Under the pieces are notes generated by a model, which was not told the DNA's origin, searched no databases, and saw only the letters and a program-made list of their open reading frames with translations. Position numbers and translations under genes: made by a program. A stretch of 50,327 nucleotides of DNA from Granulicatella sp041433555 (GTDB lineage: Bacteria > Bacillota > Bacilli > Lactobacillales > Aerococcaceae), in NCBI RefSeq assembly GCF_041433555.1, contig NZ_JAPWBR010000014.1, positions 1-50,327 of the forward strand, in the 5' to 3' direction. Below are positions 9,018-18,041 of the stretch, piece after piece. The stretch's first letter is position 1, and the number at the start of each line of letters is the position of its first letter.

Positions 9018-10385
9018 TTATGCAATTCGAATATTTTTCCATCGTCCACTTCTAAATCGAAGGAGAATAATCATATCCCTGATAAATTGGTCGATAAAGA
9101 CTGCATACCATGCACCAGCAAGTCCCCATCCAAAGAAGTTTACAAACACATATCCTACACTCAATCGAATGACGCATGATCCAATAAAAATTGCAATGAG
9201 TGGCCATACTGTATCTCCTGCCCCACGCAGTGCTCCAGAAGTAATCAATTGATGACTTTGGAACGGTTGAACGAACGCAACGATGGATAAAGCAATAACG
9301 GTATTTTGAATAATTTCCACGTTATCCGTATACATCCCTGCTAAAAATGTTGCACCAAAATAGATTGAAGCAGACATCATAATCGCTAACATTAACCCGA
9401 TGCGCTGGCACATTTTGGTATAGCGCTCTGCTAATTTCTCATCTTTTGCCCCAAGCGATTGCCCCATCAGTGACGAAGCAGTAATCCCGAAAGCTTGAGC
9501 TGGAGAATACGATAGCGAAAGTACATTCAAAGCAATTTGGTGAGCCGCATAAACATTATTTCCTAGTCCTGAAACGATTTTCAAGAACATGATAACGCCA
9601 AAACGTAGTGCCATTTGTTCTAATGCTGTTGGTATTCCGATACGTACTAAATCGCGCATCACTTCCGCCCTAAATTCAAATTTTTCCTTAAAATCGAGTT
9701 TTAGAATACTTTTTCCTGACAAAATATAACGTACATTTAACACCATCGCGATTAAATTCGATGCAGCTGTAGCAATCGCCGCTCCTGTAACGCCTAATGC
9801 CGGAAAGCCAAACATACCGTAGATTAAAATGGCATTTCCTAAAACATTACAGCTATTGGCTATAATATTATTCTTCATCGGAGTTTTGGTTTCACCAATC
9901 CCTCGAAGCGCTGCTGTTACAGTAAACGATAGTGATTGGAAGATAAATCCAATGGTGACAATTCTAAAGTAGTCCACACCGACATTAATAACTGTCGCAT
10001 CGCCCCCAAGTAAAGATAAGATTTCCGGGGCGAAAATCAGCATCAATATTGCTGTTGGCGTCACACAGAAAACCATCGCAAGAATCATTACATGCTTCAG
10101 GATACTTCCCATGCGATTGTATTTCTTTGATCCAAAATACCTAGCAATAATCGCAGTCCCGCCGACATTTAATGCCTGAATCAAACTTAGTCCAAGGAAC
10201 ATTGGTTGGTTTGTCATCCCAACTGCAGAAACAGCTGCGGCAGTATCCCCTGGAATCTTACCCACCATCATCATATCGACCATTCCAAAGAGTGCACCAA
10301 GAAGTACTTCCACAAATACCGGCCATACAATCACAAATATATTTTTTCGAAGTTCTTTATTCGTAAGTTGTTGCTCAACTTCCAC
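9018..10385 (-). CDS. MATE-family multidrug/metabolite efflux transporter
   Basis: Polytopic membrane antiporter (455 aa) with about 12 hydrophobic segments in two homologous halves. Family-typical stretches include IVWPVFVEVLLGALFGMVDMM at the N-terminus, a GMTNQPM-type loop and ALRGIGETKTPM, with the equivalent ALRGAGDTVWPL in the second half. The family exports cationic drugs or metabolites in exchange for Na+ or H+; the substrate cannot be read from sequence. Translation starts at GTG (10383-10385) after an AGAGGA box eight bases upstream; no better ATG is near. Single gene between two terminators. Confidence 0.92.
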   Translation of the reverse strand: MEVEQQLTNKELRKNIFVIVWPVFVEVLLGALFGMVDMMMVGKIPGDTAAAVSAVGMTNQPMFLGLSLIQALNVGGTAIIARYFGSKKYNRMGSILKHVMILAMVFCVTPTAILMLIFAPEILSLLGGDATVINVGVDYFRIVTIGFIFQSLSFTVTAALRGIGETKTPMKNNIIANSCNVLGNAILIYGMFGFPALGVTGAAIATAASNLIAMVLNVRYILSGKSILKLDFKEKFEFRAEVMRDLVRIGIPTALEQMALRFGVIMFLKIVSGLGNNVYAAHQIALNVLSLSYSPAQAFGITASSLMGQSLGAKDEKLAERYTKMCQRIGLMLAIMMSASIYFGATFLAGMYTDNVEIIQNTVIALSIVAFVQPFQSHQLITSGALRGAGDTVWPLIAIFIGSCVIRLSVGYVFVNFFGWGLAGAWYAVFIDQFIRDMIILLRFRSGRWKNIRIA

Positions 10386-10446
10386 GAAACCAATCCTCTC
10401 ACTTTAAAATGTAGTTACTATTTTACACCTGTTTCTCTTACAAAAC

Positions 10447-10477
10447 AAATAAGCGACAAAAAATTTTGTCGCTTATT
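10447..10477 (-). terminator. Terminator of HD hydrolase gene
   Basis: AAGCGACAAAA and its complement TTTTGTCGCTT form a near-perfect hairpin directly after the HD gene stop, followed by a T-rich minus-strand tract (complement of 10440-10449). Confidence 0.75.
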
Positions 10478-10479
10478 GT

Positions 10480-11127
10480 CTATCGTTTCCCATCCCATTC
10501 GGCATAAAATTGCTCTAAGTACAGTTCTAAAAATTCATGTCGCCCTTTTGCCAATTCATTACCATATTTGGTATTCATCAAATCTTTTAACTTCAGTAAT
10601 TTTTCATAGAAATGCATAATAGCTGTCGATTCACCGTTTCTATATTCTTCAGGCGTTAAGTTTTCACGTGGCTTCATTTCTGGTTTGTGGATTGGTCTTC
10701 CAGTACTTCCAGAGTAACACATCACTCTAGCAATCCCGATAGCACCAATGGCATCTAATCGATCCGCATCTTGCACTACTTTTCCTTCAAGAGAAAGTTC
10801 TTGTTGTTCCTTATGATTCTTAAACGACATTCTCGTAATAATCGACTCAATAGCTTCAACTTGTTCAGGAGTCACTTCAATAGAAATTAGAAATCCTTTC
10901 AATTCCTTCAACGCGGTTGCGGGATCGTTGACAATTTTATCATCGATAACATCATGGAGTAGCGCTGCAGCTTCACAAATAAATAAGTCTGCTCCTTCCG
11001 CCTTCGCAATCGTCTTTGTCGTATTGACGACGCGTTCAATATGCGACCAATCGTGCCCTGTTGTATCTGCACTAAGCACTCTTTTGGCATACTGTTCCAT
11101 TCGTTTTAATTGTTCTTGTTGCTTCAT
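10480..11127 (-). CDS. HD-domain phosphohydrolase (YpgQ/YedJ type)
   Basis: Soluble metal-dependent phosphohydrolase (215 aa) of the HD superfamily. The motif HDWSHIERV near residue 24 and LLHDVIDDKI near residue 55 supply the H...HD metal ligands; a trailing Asp is in VVQDADRLDAIGAIGIARV. B. subtilis YpgQ of this group is a nucleotide pyrophosphohydrolase, but the substrate here is unproven. I chose the ATG at 11127 rather than a start 33 bases upstream: it overlaps the previous stop as ATGA and follows two GAGGAAG boxes, so it is translationally coupled to the Gfo/Idh gene. Confidence 0.9.
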   Translation of the reverse strand: MKQQEQLKRMEQYAKRVLSADTTGHDWSHIERVVNTTKTIAKAEGADLFICEAAALLHDVIDDKIVNDPATALKELKGFLISIEVTPEQVEAIESIITRMSFKNHKEQQELSLEGKVVQDADRLDAIGAIGIARVMCYSGSTGRPIHKPEMKPRENLTPEEYRNGESTAIMHFYEKLLKLKDLMNTKYGNELAKGRHEFLELYLEQFYAEWDGKR

Positions 11128-12107
11128 GCTTCCTCTTCCTCTGGATACTTGATTCCCCATTCACGACGTAATTCTGTCATAATTTTCATCACATCGACCG
11201 TATATTCAAGATGCATTTTGTCTACTCCTGAATTAATCGTTGACTCCATATCTAGCACTTCATAAGCTAAGGCATCTAATCCCAATTCATCTTCAAAAGT
11301 TTCAACGTGTCCATCTTCTGTATAAGTAATCGTTGCTTTATGTGCTCGAGGATAATCTACAATCTCAATATACCCTTTGTCGTAAGCAATGACTCCGCGT
11401 TTTGGTTGTTTAGCATGTAGCGTCATCGTGACAGTTGCCATTTCTCCAGCATCATTCGTCAAAACGATTCCAGCTTGTTCATCCACACCCGTTGGCGCTA
11501 ATTTCACTTGAGAAACCATCGAACTTGGCGCCTCACTCATGAAATAACGAATGCAAGACAAGGCATATACACCGATATCAAGCAATGCCCCTCCTGCTAG
11601 ATTGCGATTGAAGAAACGATTCGTCATATCATAATCTTTATAGCTACCAAAGTTCATTTGAATCATGCGAAGCTCACCTAAGTTTTCAGCAGCTTTTCTT
11701 AATTGTTTATAGACTGGCATATGGTAAAGTGTCATCGCTTCAGCCAAAATTACATTATTTTCTTTAGCAAGTTGCAACGCTTCTTCCAACTCTTCACTGT
11801 TTAGCGTAATCGCCTTTTCACATAATACGTGTTTTCCAGCGGCTAATGCTTTTCTAAGATAGTGAATATGAGTGTTGTGTGGTGTTGAAATATAAATAAT
11901 ATCCACTGCAGGATCTATAAATACATCATCAATTGCATCGTATACTTTTTCAATACCATATTTTTGGGCAAATTTCACGGCATTCGCATAGGTGCGATTG
12001 GCCACACCATAGAGTTTTCCATTTAAAGATTCCATTGCTACGGCTAATTCATTCGCAATAACGCCAGTTCCGATAGTGACCCAGTTCTTTGTTACTTTTT
12101 GTTGCAT
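11124..12107 (-). CDS. Gfo/Idh/MocA-family oxidoreductase
   Basis: NAD(P)-dependent dehydrogenase of sugar-like substrates (327 aa). The Rossmann motif is IGTGVIANELAVA near residue 11, then IYISTPHNTH and the substrate-binding CEKAITLN (family EKP variant with Ala). The C-terminal half is the alpha/beta Gfo/Idh domain with GGALLDIGVYALS. Start chosen at ATG 12107, eight bases after GGAGG; an upstream in-frame TTG lacks a box. It overlaps the HD hydrolase gene by four bases, so the two probably act together, but no pathway is evident. Confidence 0.92.
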   Translation of the reverse strand: MQQKVTKNWVTIGTGVIANELAVAMESLNGKLYGVANRTYANAVKFAQKYGIEKVYDAIDDVFIDPAVDIIYISTPHNTHIHYLRKALAAGKHVLCEKAITLNSEELEEALQLAKENNVILAEAMTLYHMPVYKQLRKAAENLGELRMIQMNFGSYKDYDMTNRFFNRNLAGGALLDIGVYALSCIRYFMSEAPSSMVSQVKLAPTGVDEQAGIVLTNDAGEMATVTMTLHAKQPKRGVIAYDKGYIEIVDYPRAHKATITYTEDGHVETFEDELGLDALAYEVLDMESTINSGVDKMHLEYTVDVMKIMTELRREWGIKYPEEEEA

Positions 12108-12136
12108 ACACTCTACCTCCAAAATTCGTTACTTTC

Positions 12137-12165
12137 ATGATACCTGCCGAGGTGTGAAAACTCAA
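12137..12165 (-). promoter_or_regulatory. Promoter of Gfo/Idh-HD operon
   Basis: Minus-strand TTGAGT (12160-12165), 17 bases, TATCAT (12137-12142), 29 bases before the start codon. Confidence 0.6.
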
Positions 12166-12173
12166 CTCTAGCG

Positions 12174-12203
12174 TATAAAAAAGCTAGACCGAAGCCTAGC
12201 TTA
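12174..12203 (-). terminator. Terminator of alpha/beta hydrolase gene, UUCG loop
   Basis: On the minus strand AGCTAGGC-TTCG-GTCTAGCT forms an 8-bp stem (one G-T pair) closed by a cUUCGg tetraloop, followed by T6. The stem overlaps the hydrolase stop codon at 12201-12203. Confidence 0.88.
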
Positions 12204-12932
12204 ATGTGTTACGATGAATTGTTTAATCAATTGAATGAGTTGTTTTTGTTGCTCTTCGGCACTCATTGTCGCCTCACCATCTCCATTTTGCTGACCATAA
12301 AGTCCAAATCCACTATGATTCCCACCTTCAATGACTTTATAGAGTGTAGACTCTGGTAACCGAGATTTGGCATCTTCATATTTCTCTTGTTTCAAAATTT
12401 TATCGTTCGAAGCCGTAATGGATAAAACAGGAATTTGTGTTTCACTGATATCCGTACTCTGATCTGGATAACTTGCTAGTAAAATTAACCCTGCTACTTG
12501 ACCCGTCTCGTTCAATTTTTTCGCTTCAACCGTCGAAACAACTCCACCTAGAGAATGCCCTCCGACAAACACTTTATCCAAGTGCTCTTCTTTTACGATA
12601 GTGGCCATCGTTCCATTATCCAATACCGGTAAATTTAACTGAGAGGAAATAATGTACACTTCGATTCCTTCTTTAGCGAGTCCATCAGCTAATTTTGCAT
12701 AAGCTTGCGGTTCAACTAATGCACCCGTATAAAATAAAAGCGTTCCTTTCTTTTCGCCAGTCACCTCAAAATGAGTCCAGTTGTTTTTCTGTTCAAACGC
12801 AGCAATATTCCAAGTTTTTTGTGCCTCAGGAGTCGCTCGATACGTAAACATTTGAATCAATCCCAGGGCCAATAAAATAAATGCGAAAAGTACCCCAAAA
12901 ACTCCGTACATGATTTTTCTTTGTTTTGTCAT
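12201..12932 (-). CDS. Membrane-anchored alpha/beta hydrolase
   Basis: Serine hydrolase (243 aa) with one N-terminal membrane segment (about residues 8-29, IMYGVFGVLFAFILLALGLI), placing the catalytic domain outside the membrane or tethered to it. The nucleophile elbow is GHSLGG near residue 126. An acid candidate is in ITASNDKI near 174, and the catalytic His is probably in GGNHSGFGLYG near 205, so the triad appears complete. The layout resembles the alpha/beta-hydrolase fold-5 group (Pfam Abhydrolase_5 from memory). Substrate unknown. Single-gene unit with its own terminator; a 26-bp palindrome lies upstream. Confidence 0.88.
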   Translation of the reverse strand: MTKQRKIMYGVFGVLFAFILLALGLIQMFTYRATPEAQKTWNIAAFEQKNNWTHFEVTGEKKGTLLFYTGALVEPQAYAKLADGLAKEGIEVYIISSQLNLPVLDNGTMATIVKEEHLDKVFVGGHSLGGVVSTVEAKKLNETGQVAGLILLASYPDQSTDISETQIPVLSITASNDKILKQEKYEDAKSRLPESTLYKVIEGGNHSGFGLYGQQNGDGEATMSAEEQQKQLIQLIKQFIVTH

Positions 12933-13009
12933 CTGTCATCTCTTCTCTCTATAAACCTTACCACTATAGGATACTACAACTGTACATAAAAACACAATAC
13001 ACCTAATAC

Positions 13010-13035
13010 AAGTGATACCGTATACGGTATCACTT
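13010..13035. promoter_or_regulatory. 26-bp perfect palindrome upstream of hydrolase gene
   Basis: Half-site AAGTGATACCGTA is followed immediately by its exact complement TACGGTATCACTT, centred on GTATAC. No T-run follows on either strand, so it is better explained as an operator than a terminator. On the minus strand its last TT starts a possible -35 box (TTGTAT, 17 bases, TATGTA) for the hydrolase gene. The rest of the 208-base gap holds only the typA terminator. Confidence 0.5.
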
Positions 13036-13098
13036 AACTTTTAAAACCGGAACTTTCATGAGCAAGTTGTTCGAGTTAAATTAAATCAATAAAAACAA

Positions 13099-13127
13099 CA
13101 AAAAAAGTGGATGCAATGCATCCACCT
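13099..13127 (-). terminator. Terminator of typA
   Basis: GTGGATGC (13107-13114), loop AAT, GCATCCAC (13118-13125), with a T7 run following on the minus strand, just after the typA stop. Confidence 0.88.
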
Positions 13128-13140
13128 TTTGCTATTCAGA

Positions 13141-14988
13141 TTAATTTTCTGCTTCGGCTTGTTTTTTACGTTTATTTGCTTTTTCACGTTCGCCTTTATT
13201 TAGAATTTGTTTTCTTAAACGAATTGTTTCTGGAGTAATTTCGCAGTATTCATCGTCTGATAAGAATTCTAATGACTCTTCAAGAGATAATTTCTTAGGA
13301 GTCTTAATCACTGAAGTTTGGTCTTTCGTAGCTGAACGAATATTTGTTTGTTGTTTTGCTTTCGTAATATTAACCGCTAAGTCATTTTCACGAGAGTGTT
13401 CTCCAACAATCATTCCTTCATAAATTTCAGTACCTGGTTCAGTGAAAATTACACCACGTTCTTCAACACCCATAATTCCGTATGTTGTTGCTTTACCTGT
13501 ATCTGTTGAAACAAGTGCCCCATTACGACGTCCGCCGATGCTTGTTGGAATGTATGGTAAGTATTGATCGAATGTGTGGTTCATGATTCCGTAACCACGT
13601 GTCATTGATAAGAATTCAGTTGTATATCCTAATAATCCACGAGCTGGAACTAAGAAGACAATACGAACTTGTCCGTTATCATTGTGTTGCATATCTTGCA
13701 TTTCACCTTTACGGTTACTTAATGATTCGATAATTGAACCCATGTATTCTTCAGGAGTATCGATTTGTACACGTTCAAATGGTTCACATTTCACGCCATC
13801 GATTTCTTTGATGATTACTTCTGGACGAGATACTTGTAATTCGTATCCTTCACGACGCATGTTTTCGATAAGAATTGATAAGTGTAATTCCCCACGTCCT
13901 GATACGATCCATGCATCTGGTGAATCAGTTGGTTCAACTTTAAGAGATACGTCTGTGTGTAATTCACGCATTAGACGTTCTTCAATCTTACGTGCTGTTA
14001 CAAATTTACCTTCACGTCCTGCAAATGGTGAGTTGTTCGTCAAGAATGTCATTTGTAATGTTGGTTCGTCAATGTGTAATACTGGTAAGCTTTCATGTGT
14101 ATCTACTGGAGTTACTGTTTCTCCAACGAAGATATCTTCCATACCAGATACAGCGATTAAGTCCCCTGCTTTTGCTTCGTTAATTTCTAAACGATTTAAT
14201 CCGAAGAAACCAAATAATTTAGTAACACGGAAGTTTTTCTTTGTACCGTCTAATTTTAATAAGGTTACTTGGTCCCCAACTTTGATTGTTCCACGGAAGA
14301 CACGTCCGATACCGATACGTCCAACGTAGTCATTATAGTCTAATAATGATACTTGGAATTGTAATGGTTCATCTGAGTTATCTACTGGTGCTGGGATATG
14401 TTCGATAATTGTATCGAATAAGTAATCCATTGTTTTTTCTTGGTCCGCTGGGTTATCTGATAAACTTGAAGTTCCGTTTAATGCTGAAGCATAAACTACT
14501 GGGAATTCTAATTGATCATCATCGGCACCTAATTCGATGAATAATTCTAACACTTCATCGACTACTTCTTCTGGACGAGCAGCATCACGGTCGATTTTGT
14601 TTACAACAATGATTGGTGTTAAATGTTGTTCTAATGCTTTTTTCAATACGAAACGAGTTTGAGGCATTGTCCCTTCATACGCATCCACTACAAGAACTAC
14701 ACCGTCTACCATTTTCATGATACGTTCTACTTCTCCACCGAAGTCCGCGTGTCCTGGTGTATCCATGATATTGATACGAGTTCCTTTATATTGAACGGCT
14801 GTATTTTTCGCTAAAATTGTAATTCCGCGTTCACGTTCGATATCGTTTGAGTCCATGGCACGTTCTGATAATTCTGTACGTGCATCTAATGTATCTGATT
14901 GTTTTAATAATTCATCCACAAGTGTTGTTTTACCGTGGTCAACGTGGGCGATAATAGCAATATTGCGAATATCATTTCTTAATTTCAT
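13141..14988 (-). CDS. typA: Translational GTPase TypA/BipA
   Basis: Ribosome-associated GTPase (615 aa) that supports 50S assembly and growth under stress or cold. The G domain shows AHVDHGKTTLVDELL (G1, residues 14-28), RERGITI (G2), DTPGHADFGGEVERIM (G3), NKIDRDAARP (G4) and a SALNG motif (G5). EF-G-like domains II, III and V follow, with the BipA-specific C-terminal domain ending in a Lys-rich tail. Start has a GGAGGAAA box. Single-gene unit with strong promoter and terminator. Confidence 0.98.
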   Translation of the reverse strand: MKLRNDIRNIAIIAHVDHGKTTLVDELLKQSDTLDARTELSERAMDSNDIERERGITILAKNTAVQYKGTRINIMDTPGHADFGGEVERIMKMVDGVVLVVDAYEGTMPQTRFVLKKALEQHLTPIIVVNKIDRDAARPEEVVDEVLELFIELGADDDQLEFPVVYASALNGTSSLSDNPADQEKTMDYLFDTIIEHIPAPVDNSDEPLQFQVSLLDYNDYVGRIGIGRVFRGTIKVGDQVTLLKLDGTKKNFRVTKLFGFFGLNRLEINEAKAGDLIAVSGMEDIFVGETVTPVDTHESLPVLHIDEPTLQMTFLTNNSPFAGREGKFVTARKIEERLMRELHTDVSLKVEPTDSPDAWIVSGRGELHLSILIENMRREGYELQVSRPEVIIKEIDGVKCEPFERVQIDTPEEYMGSIIESLSNRKGEMQDMQHNDNGQVRIVFLVPARGLLGYTTEFLSMTRGYGIMNHTFDQYLPYIPTSIGGRRNGALVSTDTGKATTYGIMGVEERGVIFTEPGTEIYEGMIVGEHSRENDLAVNITKAKQQTNIRSATKDQTSVIKTPKKLSLEESLEFLSDDEYCEITPETIRLRKQILNKGEREKANKRKKQAEAEN

Positions 14989-15019
14989 GTATTTCCTCCA
15001 TTGATTGACAAAATGAAAG

Positions 15020-15056
15020 TGATGGAATCTGAACGCTAAAAGAGCCCTTCCATCAC
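15020..15056 (-). promoter_or_regulatory. Hairpin in typA 5' untranslated region
   Basis: GTGATGGAA (15020-15028) and TTCCATCAC (15048-15056) are exact complements with a 19-base loop. The hairpin lies between the predicted typA transcription start and its ribosome binding site and is followed by a T-rich stretch in the transcript. It could be an attenuator or an RNA-stability element; no known riboswitch is recognised. Confidence 0.4.
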
Positions 15057-15081
15057 CTAAACTTCTTCTCTTAACTCAAAA

Positions 15082-15110
15082 AGTATACTACAAAAACGCT
15101 ATAAACTCAA
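15082..15110 (-). promoter_or_regulatory. typA promoter
   Basis: Minus-strand TTGAGT (15105-15110), exactly 17 bases, TATACT (15082-15087). The predicted 5' untranslated region is about 85 bases and contains a 9-bp hairpin. Confidence 0.7.
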
Positions 15111-15123
15111 AAGATAAAACATA

Positions 15124-15165
15124 ATGGACATCCCTAACTTACTTTCGTTAAGAAGAGATGCCCAT
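15124..15165 (-). terminator. Probable polA terminator
   Basis: Minus-strand ATGGGCATC pairs with GATGTCCAT, with an inner CTTAAC/GTTAAG-like stem, 13 bases after the polA stop. The following T tract is interrupted, so confidence is moderate. Confidence 0.55.
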
Positions 15166-15177
15166 TTTTATTTTTAG

Positions 15178-17832
15178 TTATTTTGCTTCAAACCAGTTGT
15201 CACCAACATTACTATCTGCGCGTAGTGGAACTTTCAGACTCACGGCATTTTCCATGACTTCTTCTACTAAGCTTTGAAGGCTTTCTAATTCGTCTTGTGG
15301 CACTTCGAAAATCAGTTCATCGTGCACTTGCAATAATAGGTTTGCTTTGAATTTACGTTCTCTCATTTCACGGTCCAATTCAATCATCGCCATCTTCAAA
15401 ATATCAGCGGCACTTCCTTGGATTGGTGAGTTCATCGCTGTACGTTCGGCAAATGAGCGTAAATTAAAGTTACTTGAATGAATATCTGGCAAGTAGCGAC
15501 GGCGGTGGAATAAAGTTTCCACATAATCTTTCTCACGCGCTTCTTTTACCACAGATTCCATAAAGTCTTTTACCCCTTGGAACTCTTCCAAATAACGGTC
15601 GATAAATTCTTTAGCTCTTTTACGAGAAATATTCAAGTTTTGAGATAATCCGTAATCACTAATGCCATACACAATCCCAAAGTTTACAGCTTTAGCTTGG
15701 CGACGCATTTCACTCGTTACATCGTCTGGGTTTGTAATTCCAAAGACACGCATTGCTGTGTTTGTATGAATGTCGACATTATTTTTGAACGCTTCAATCA
15801 TATGTTTATCGCCAGCAATATGCGCTAATACACGCAATTCAATTTGCGAATAGTCGCTTGAGAGAATCTTCCAATCGTCATGTTCTGGTAAGAACGCGTA
15901 ACGAATGCGACGTCCCTCTTTTGTACGGATTGGAATATTTTGTAAGTTTGGATCCACCGAGCTTAGACGACCTGTTTGCGTTAAGTTTTGGACAAAACGC
16001 GTATGAATCTTGCCGTCTGCTTGAATATACGCTTGCAATCCTTCTACATACGTTGAATTTAATTTAGCTAATTGACGATATTCTAAAATCAATTCTACGA
16101 TTGGAGCTTGGTGCGCCAATTTCTCCAAAACATCTACTGCTGTTGAATAACCAGTCTTCGTCTTCTTGATAACTGGTAAGCCCATCTTTTCGAATAAGAT
16201 GACCCCTAGTTGTTTAGTCGAATTAATATTAAACTCTTCTCCAGCTAGCTCGTAAATTTCTTGTTCGATTTCTTTTAGACGTGCTTCGAATTCCACACCC
16301 ATCTCAACTAAACGTTCTTTATCGACGCGAATCCCTTGAATTTCCATACGCGCTAAAATGTCGCTCACTGGCAATTCCATTTCCCAATAAAGATGTGTTT
16401 GTTCATTTTCTTCGAGGCGTTTCAATAGTTTTTCTGGCGCCACCGCAATCGTATATACTTTGGCTGCTAAATGCTGATTCCATACTTCTTCATCTTCAGG
16501 AATTTGGATTTTAACGCCTTTTCCGTAAACGGCTTCGTCACTAGCAAGAATCGTCACATCGACACGGCGAGCCACGTCACTAATTTCTTTCACGATATCA
16601 TTTGTGTCCACTAAATACGCAAGAAGTGACACATCATATTTGGCACCTGCTAACACAAACCCGAAACGATGTGCGAGTACTTTTGCTGCTTTTGTATCAA
16701 ATAAATGTTTTTCGATTGATGCATCCGCCAGCCATTTCTTGAAAGCTTCTGAAGCAACGGCCGTATTTAAATCGGTCACGAAGACTTCTTTTTCATTTCC
16801 GAAGGCAACGGCAATCACATCTGCCACATGATAATTCGCTTCAAGCGTCTCAAAATGAACACTCGTTGCCCCTTTTAGAATATCTTCTGTAATCTCTGAC
16901 ACACGTTTGACGTTTGGGCGCTGAGCTTTTGGTGCTTCTTCTACTGTCGCAGCACCAGAATTTAATAGGTCAGATTGGAACGAATTGAAGTTCATTTCTT
17001 TATAGAATGCCATCAACGCATCTACATCTTGTTCCTTACGAAGGGTATCGTCTAGGGTGATTTCAAGAGGCGACTCCACATTGATGCGCGCTAATTTCTT
17101 ACTTAAGAAAGCTAACTCTTTGTCGTTAATTAAGTTTTCTTTCAACTTACTCTTCTTCATTTCATCGACATGTTCATAGATTCCTTCGACGCTACCAAAT
17201 TCTTGAAGAAGTTTCACGGCTGTTTTTTCACCGACTTTTGTAACACCAGGATAGTTATCGGAAGAATCTCCCATTAACCCCTTCATGTCGATAATTTGCT
17301 CAGGCGTTAAGCCGTATTTTTCAAAAATCACTTCAGGAGTGTACTCAACTAATTCTGTCACACCTTTTGTCGTAATTTTGACTGTGATATTATTATCCGC
17401 AAGCTGAATTAAGTCTTTATCTCCTGAAAGAACTACGACTTCATATCCTGCTGCTTCCCCTTGTTTGGCAAGAGTACCGATAATATCATCGGCTTCGTAT
17501 TGGTTCAGACGGTAATGAGGAATTCCCCATGCATCTAAAAGCACATTAAAATAAGGCATCTGTTCGATAAATTCACCAGGAGTTTTCGAACGACCTCCTT
17601 TATAATCTGCATACATTTCAGTACGGAAAGTTGTCTTCCCTGCGTCCCATGCAACGAGCACATGAGTCGGTTTTTCAGAATCTAAAATGGACTTAAACAT
17701 ACGGTGAAATGAATAGAGTGCATTTGTATGTAAGCCGTTGGAATTTTTAAAACGATTTAAATCTAAAATTGAGAAAAATGCGCGGAATGCTAAGCTACTT
17801 CCGTCTACTAATAATAATTTTGGTTTTGCCAT
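15178..17832 (-). CDS. polA: DNA polymerase I
   Basis: Repair and Okazaki-processing polymerase (884 aa). Residues 1-290 form the 5'-3' exonuclease (LLLVDGSSLAFRAFF, DDIIGTLA, SGDKDLIQLAD, GLMGDSSDNYPGV). Residues about 315-490 are a degenerate 3'-5' exonuclease: the family DxE motif reads HFE, so proofreading is probably absent, as in Geobacillus Pol I. The polymerase domain has DYSQIELRVLAHIAGD (motif A), RRQAKAVNFGIVYG (motif B) and LLQVHDELIFE (motif C). The start has an AGGAGG box. Monocistronic. Confidence 0.97.
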   Translation of the reverse strand: MAKPKLLLVDGSSLAFRAFFSILDLNRFKNSNGLHTNALYSFHRMFKSILDSEKPTHVLVAWDAGKTTFRTEMYADYKGGRSKTPGEFIEQMPYFNVLLDAWGIPHYRLNQYEADDIIGTLAKQGEAAGYEVVVLSGDKDLIQLADNNITVKITTKGVTELVEYTPEVIFEKYGLTPEQIIDMKGLMGDSSDNYPGVTKVGEKTAVKLLQEFGSVEGIYEHVDEMKKSKLKENLINDKELAFLSKKLARINVESPLEITLDDTLRKEQDVDALMAFYKEMNFNSFQSDLLNSGAATVEEAPKAQRPNVKRVSEITEDILKGATSVHFETLEANYHVADVIAVAFGNEKEVFVTDLNTAVASEAFKKWLADASIEKHLFDTKAAKVLAHRFGFVLAGAKYDVSLLAYLVDTNDIVKEISDVARRVDVTILASDEAVYGKGVKIQIPEDEEVWNQHLAAKVYTIAVAPEKLLKRLEENEQTHLYWEMELPVSDILARMEIQGIRVDKERLVEMGVEFEARLKEIEQEIYELAGEEFNINSTKQLGVILFEKMGLPVIKKTKTGYSTAVDVLEKLAHQAPIVELILEYRQLAKLNSTYVEGLQAYIQADGKIHTRFVQNLTQTGRLSSVDPNLQNIPIRTKEGRRIRYAFLPEHDDWKILSSDYSQIELRVLAHIAGDKHMIEAFKNNVDIHTNTAMRVFGITNPDDVTSEMRRQAKAVNFGIVYGISDYGLSQNLNISRKRAKEFIDRYLEEFQGVKDFMESVVKEAREKDYVETLFHRRRYLPDIHSSNFNLRSFAERTAMNSPIQGSAADILKMAMIELDREMRERKFKANLLLQVHDELIFEVPQDELESLQSLVEEVMENAVSLKVPLRADSNVGDNWFEAK

Positions 17833-17987
17833 AATATGCCTCCTAATTTGTCATTATCAGTGTAACAAATAAACAAACTTGTGAACACTAAAAAGAGCTT
17901 TTTGAAGATAACCGTAAATAGAGTTTAAAGGTAAAGCCTGTTATGAACCCTTTAGTTTAAAATATCTACCGTGATAAACAAAAAACA

Positions 17988-18014
17988 GTAAATCATATGA
18001 TCTACTGTTTTTTT
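17988..18014 (-). terminator. Terminator after acetyltransferase gene (bidirectional shape)
   Basis: AAACAGTA...TACTGTTT with an inner ATCAT/ATGAT forms a near-perfect hairpin, flanked by A- and T-runs, so it could terminate on either strand; only the minus-strand acetyltransferase gene needs it. The rest of the gap 17833-18041 shows nothing else clear. Confidence 0.75.
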
Positions 18015-18041
18015 GTAAGAATATATTTCATCTCAAACTGT

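Noticed and set aside
11128..11160. Longer start for the HD hydrolase
   Set aside because: The internal ATG at 11127 has a strong GAGGAAG box and the typical ATGA overlap with the gene before it.
13010..13035. Intrinsic terminator
   Set aside because: The palindrome has no loop and no T run on either strand, and the real typA terminator lies at 13107-13125.
13682..14329. 215-codon open frame antisense to typA on the plus strand
   Set aside because: It lies wholly inside a conserved GTPase gene, has no recognisable protein family and reflects codon bias of the opposite strand.
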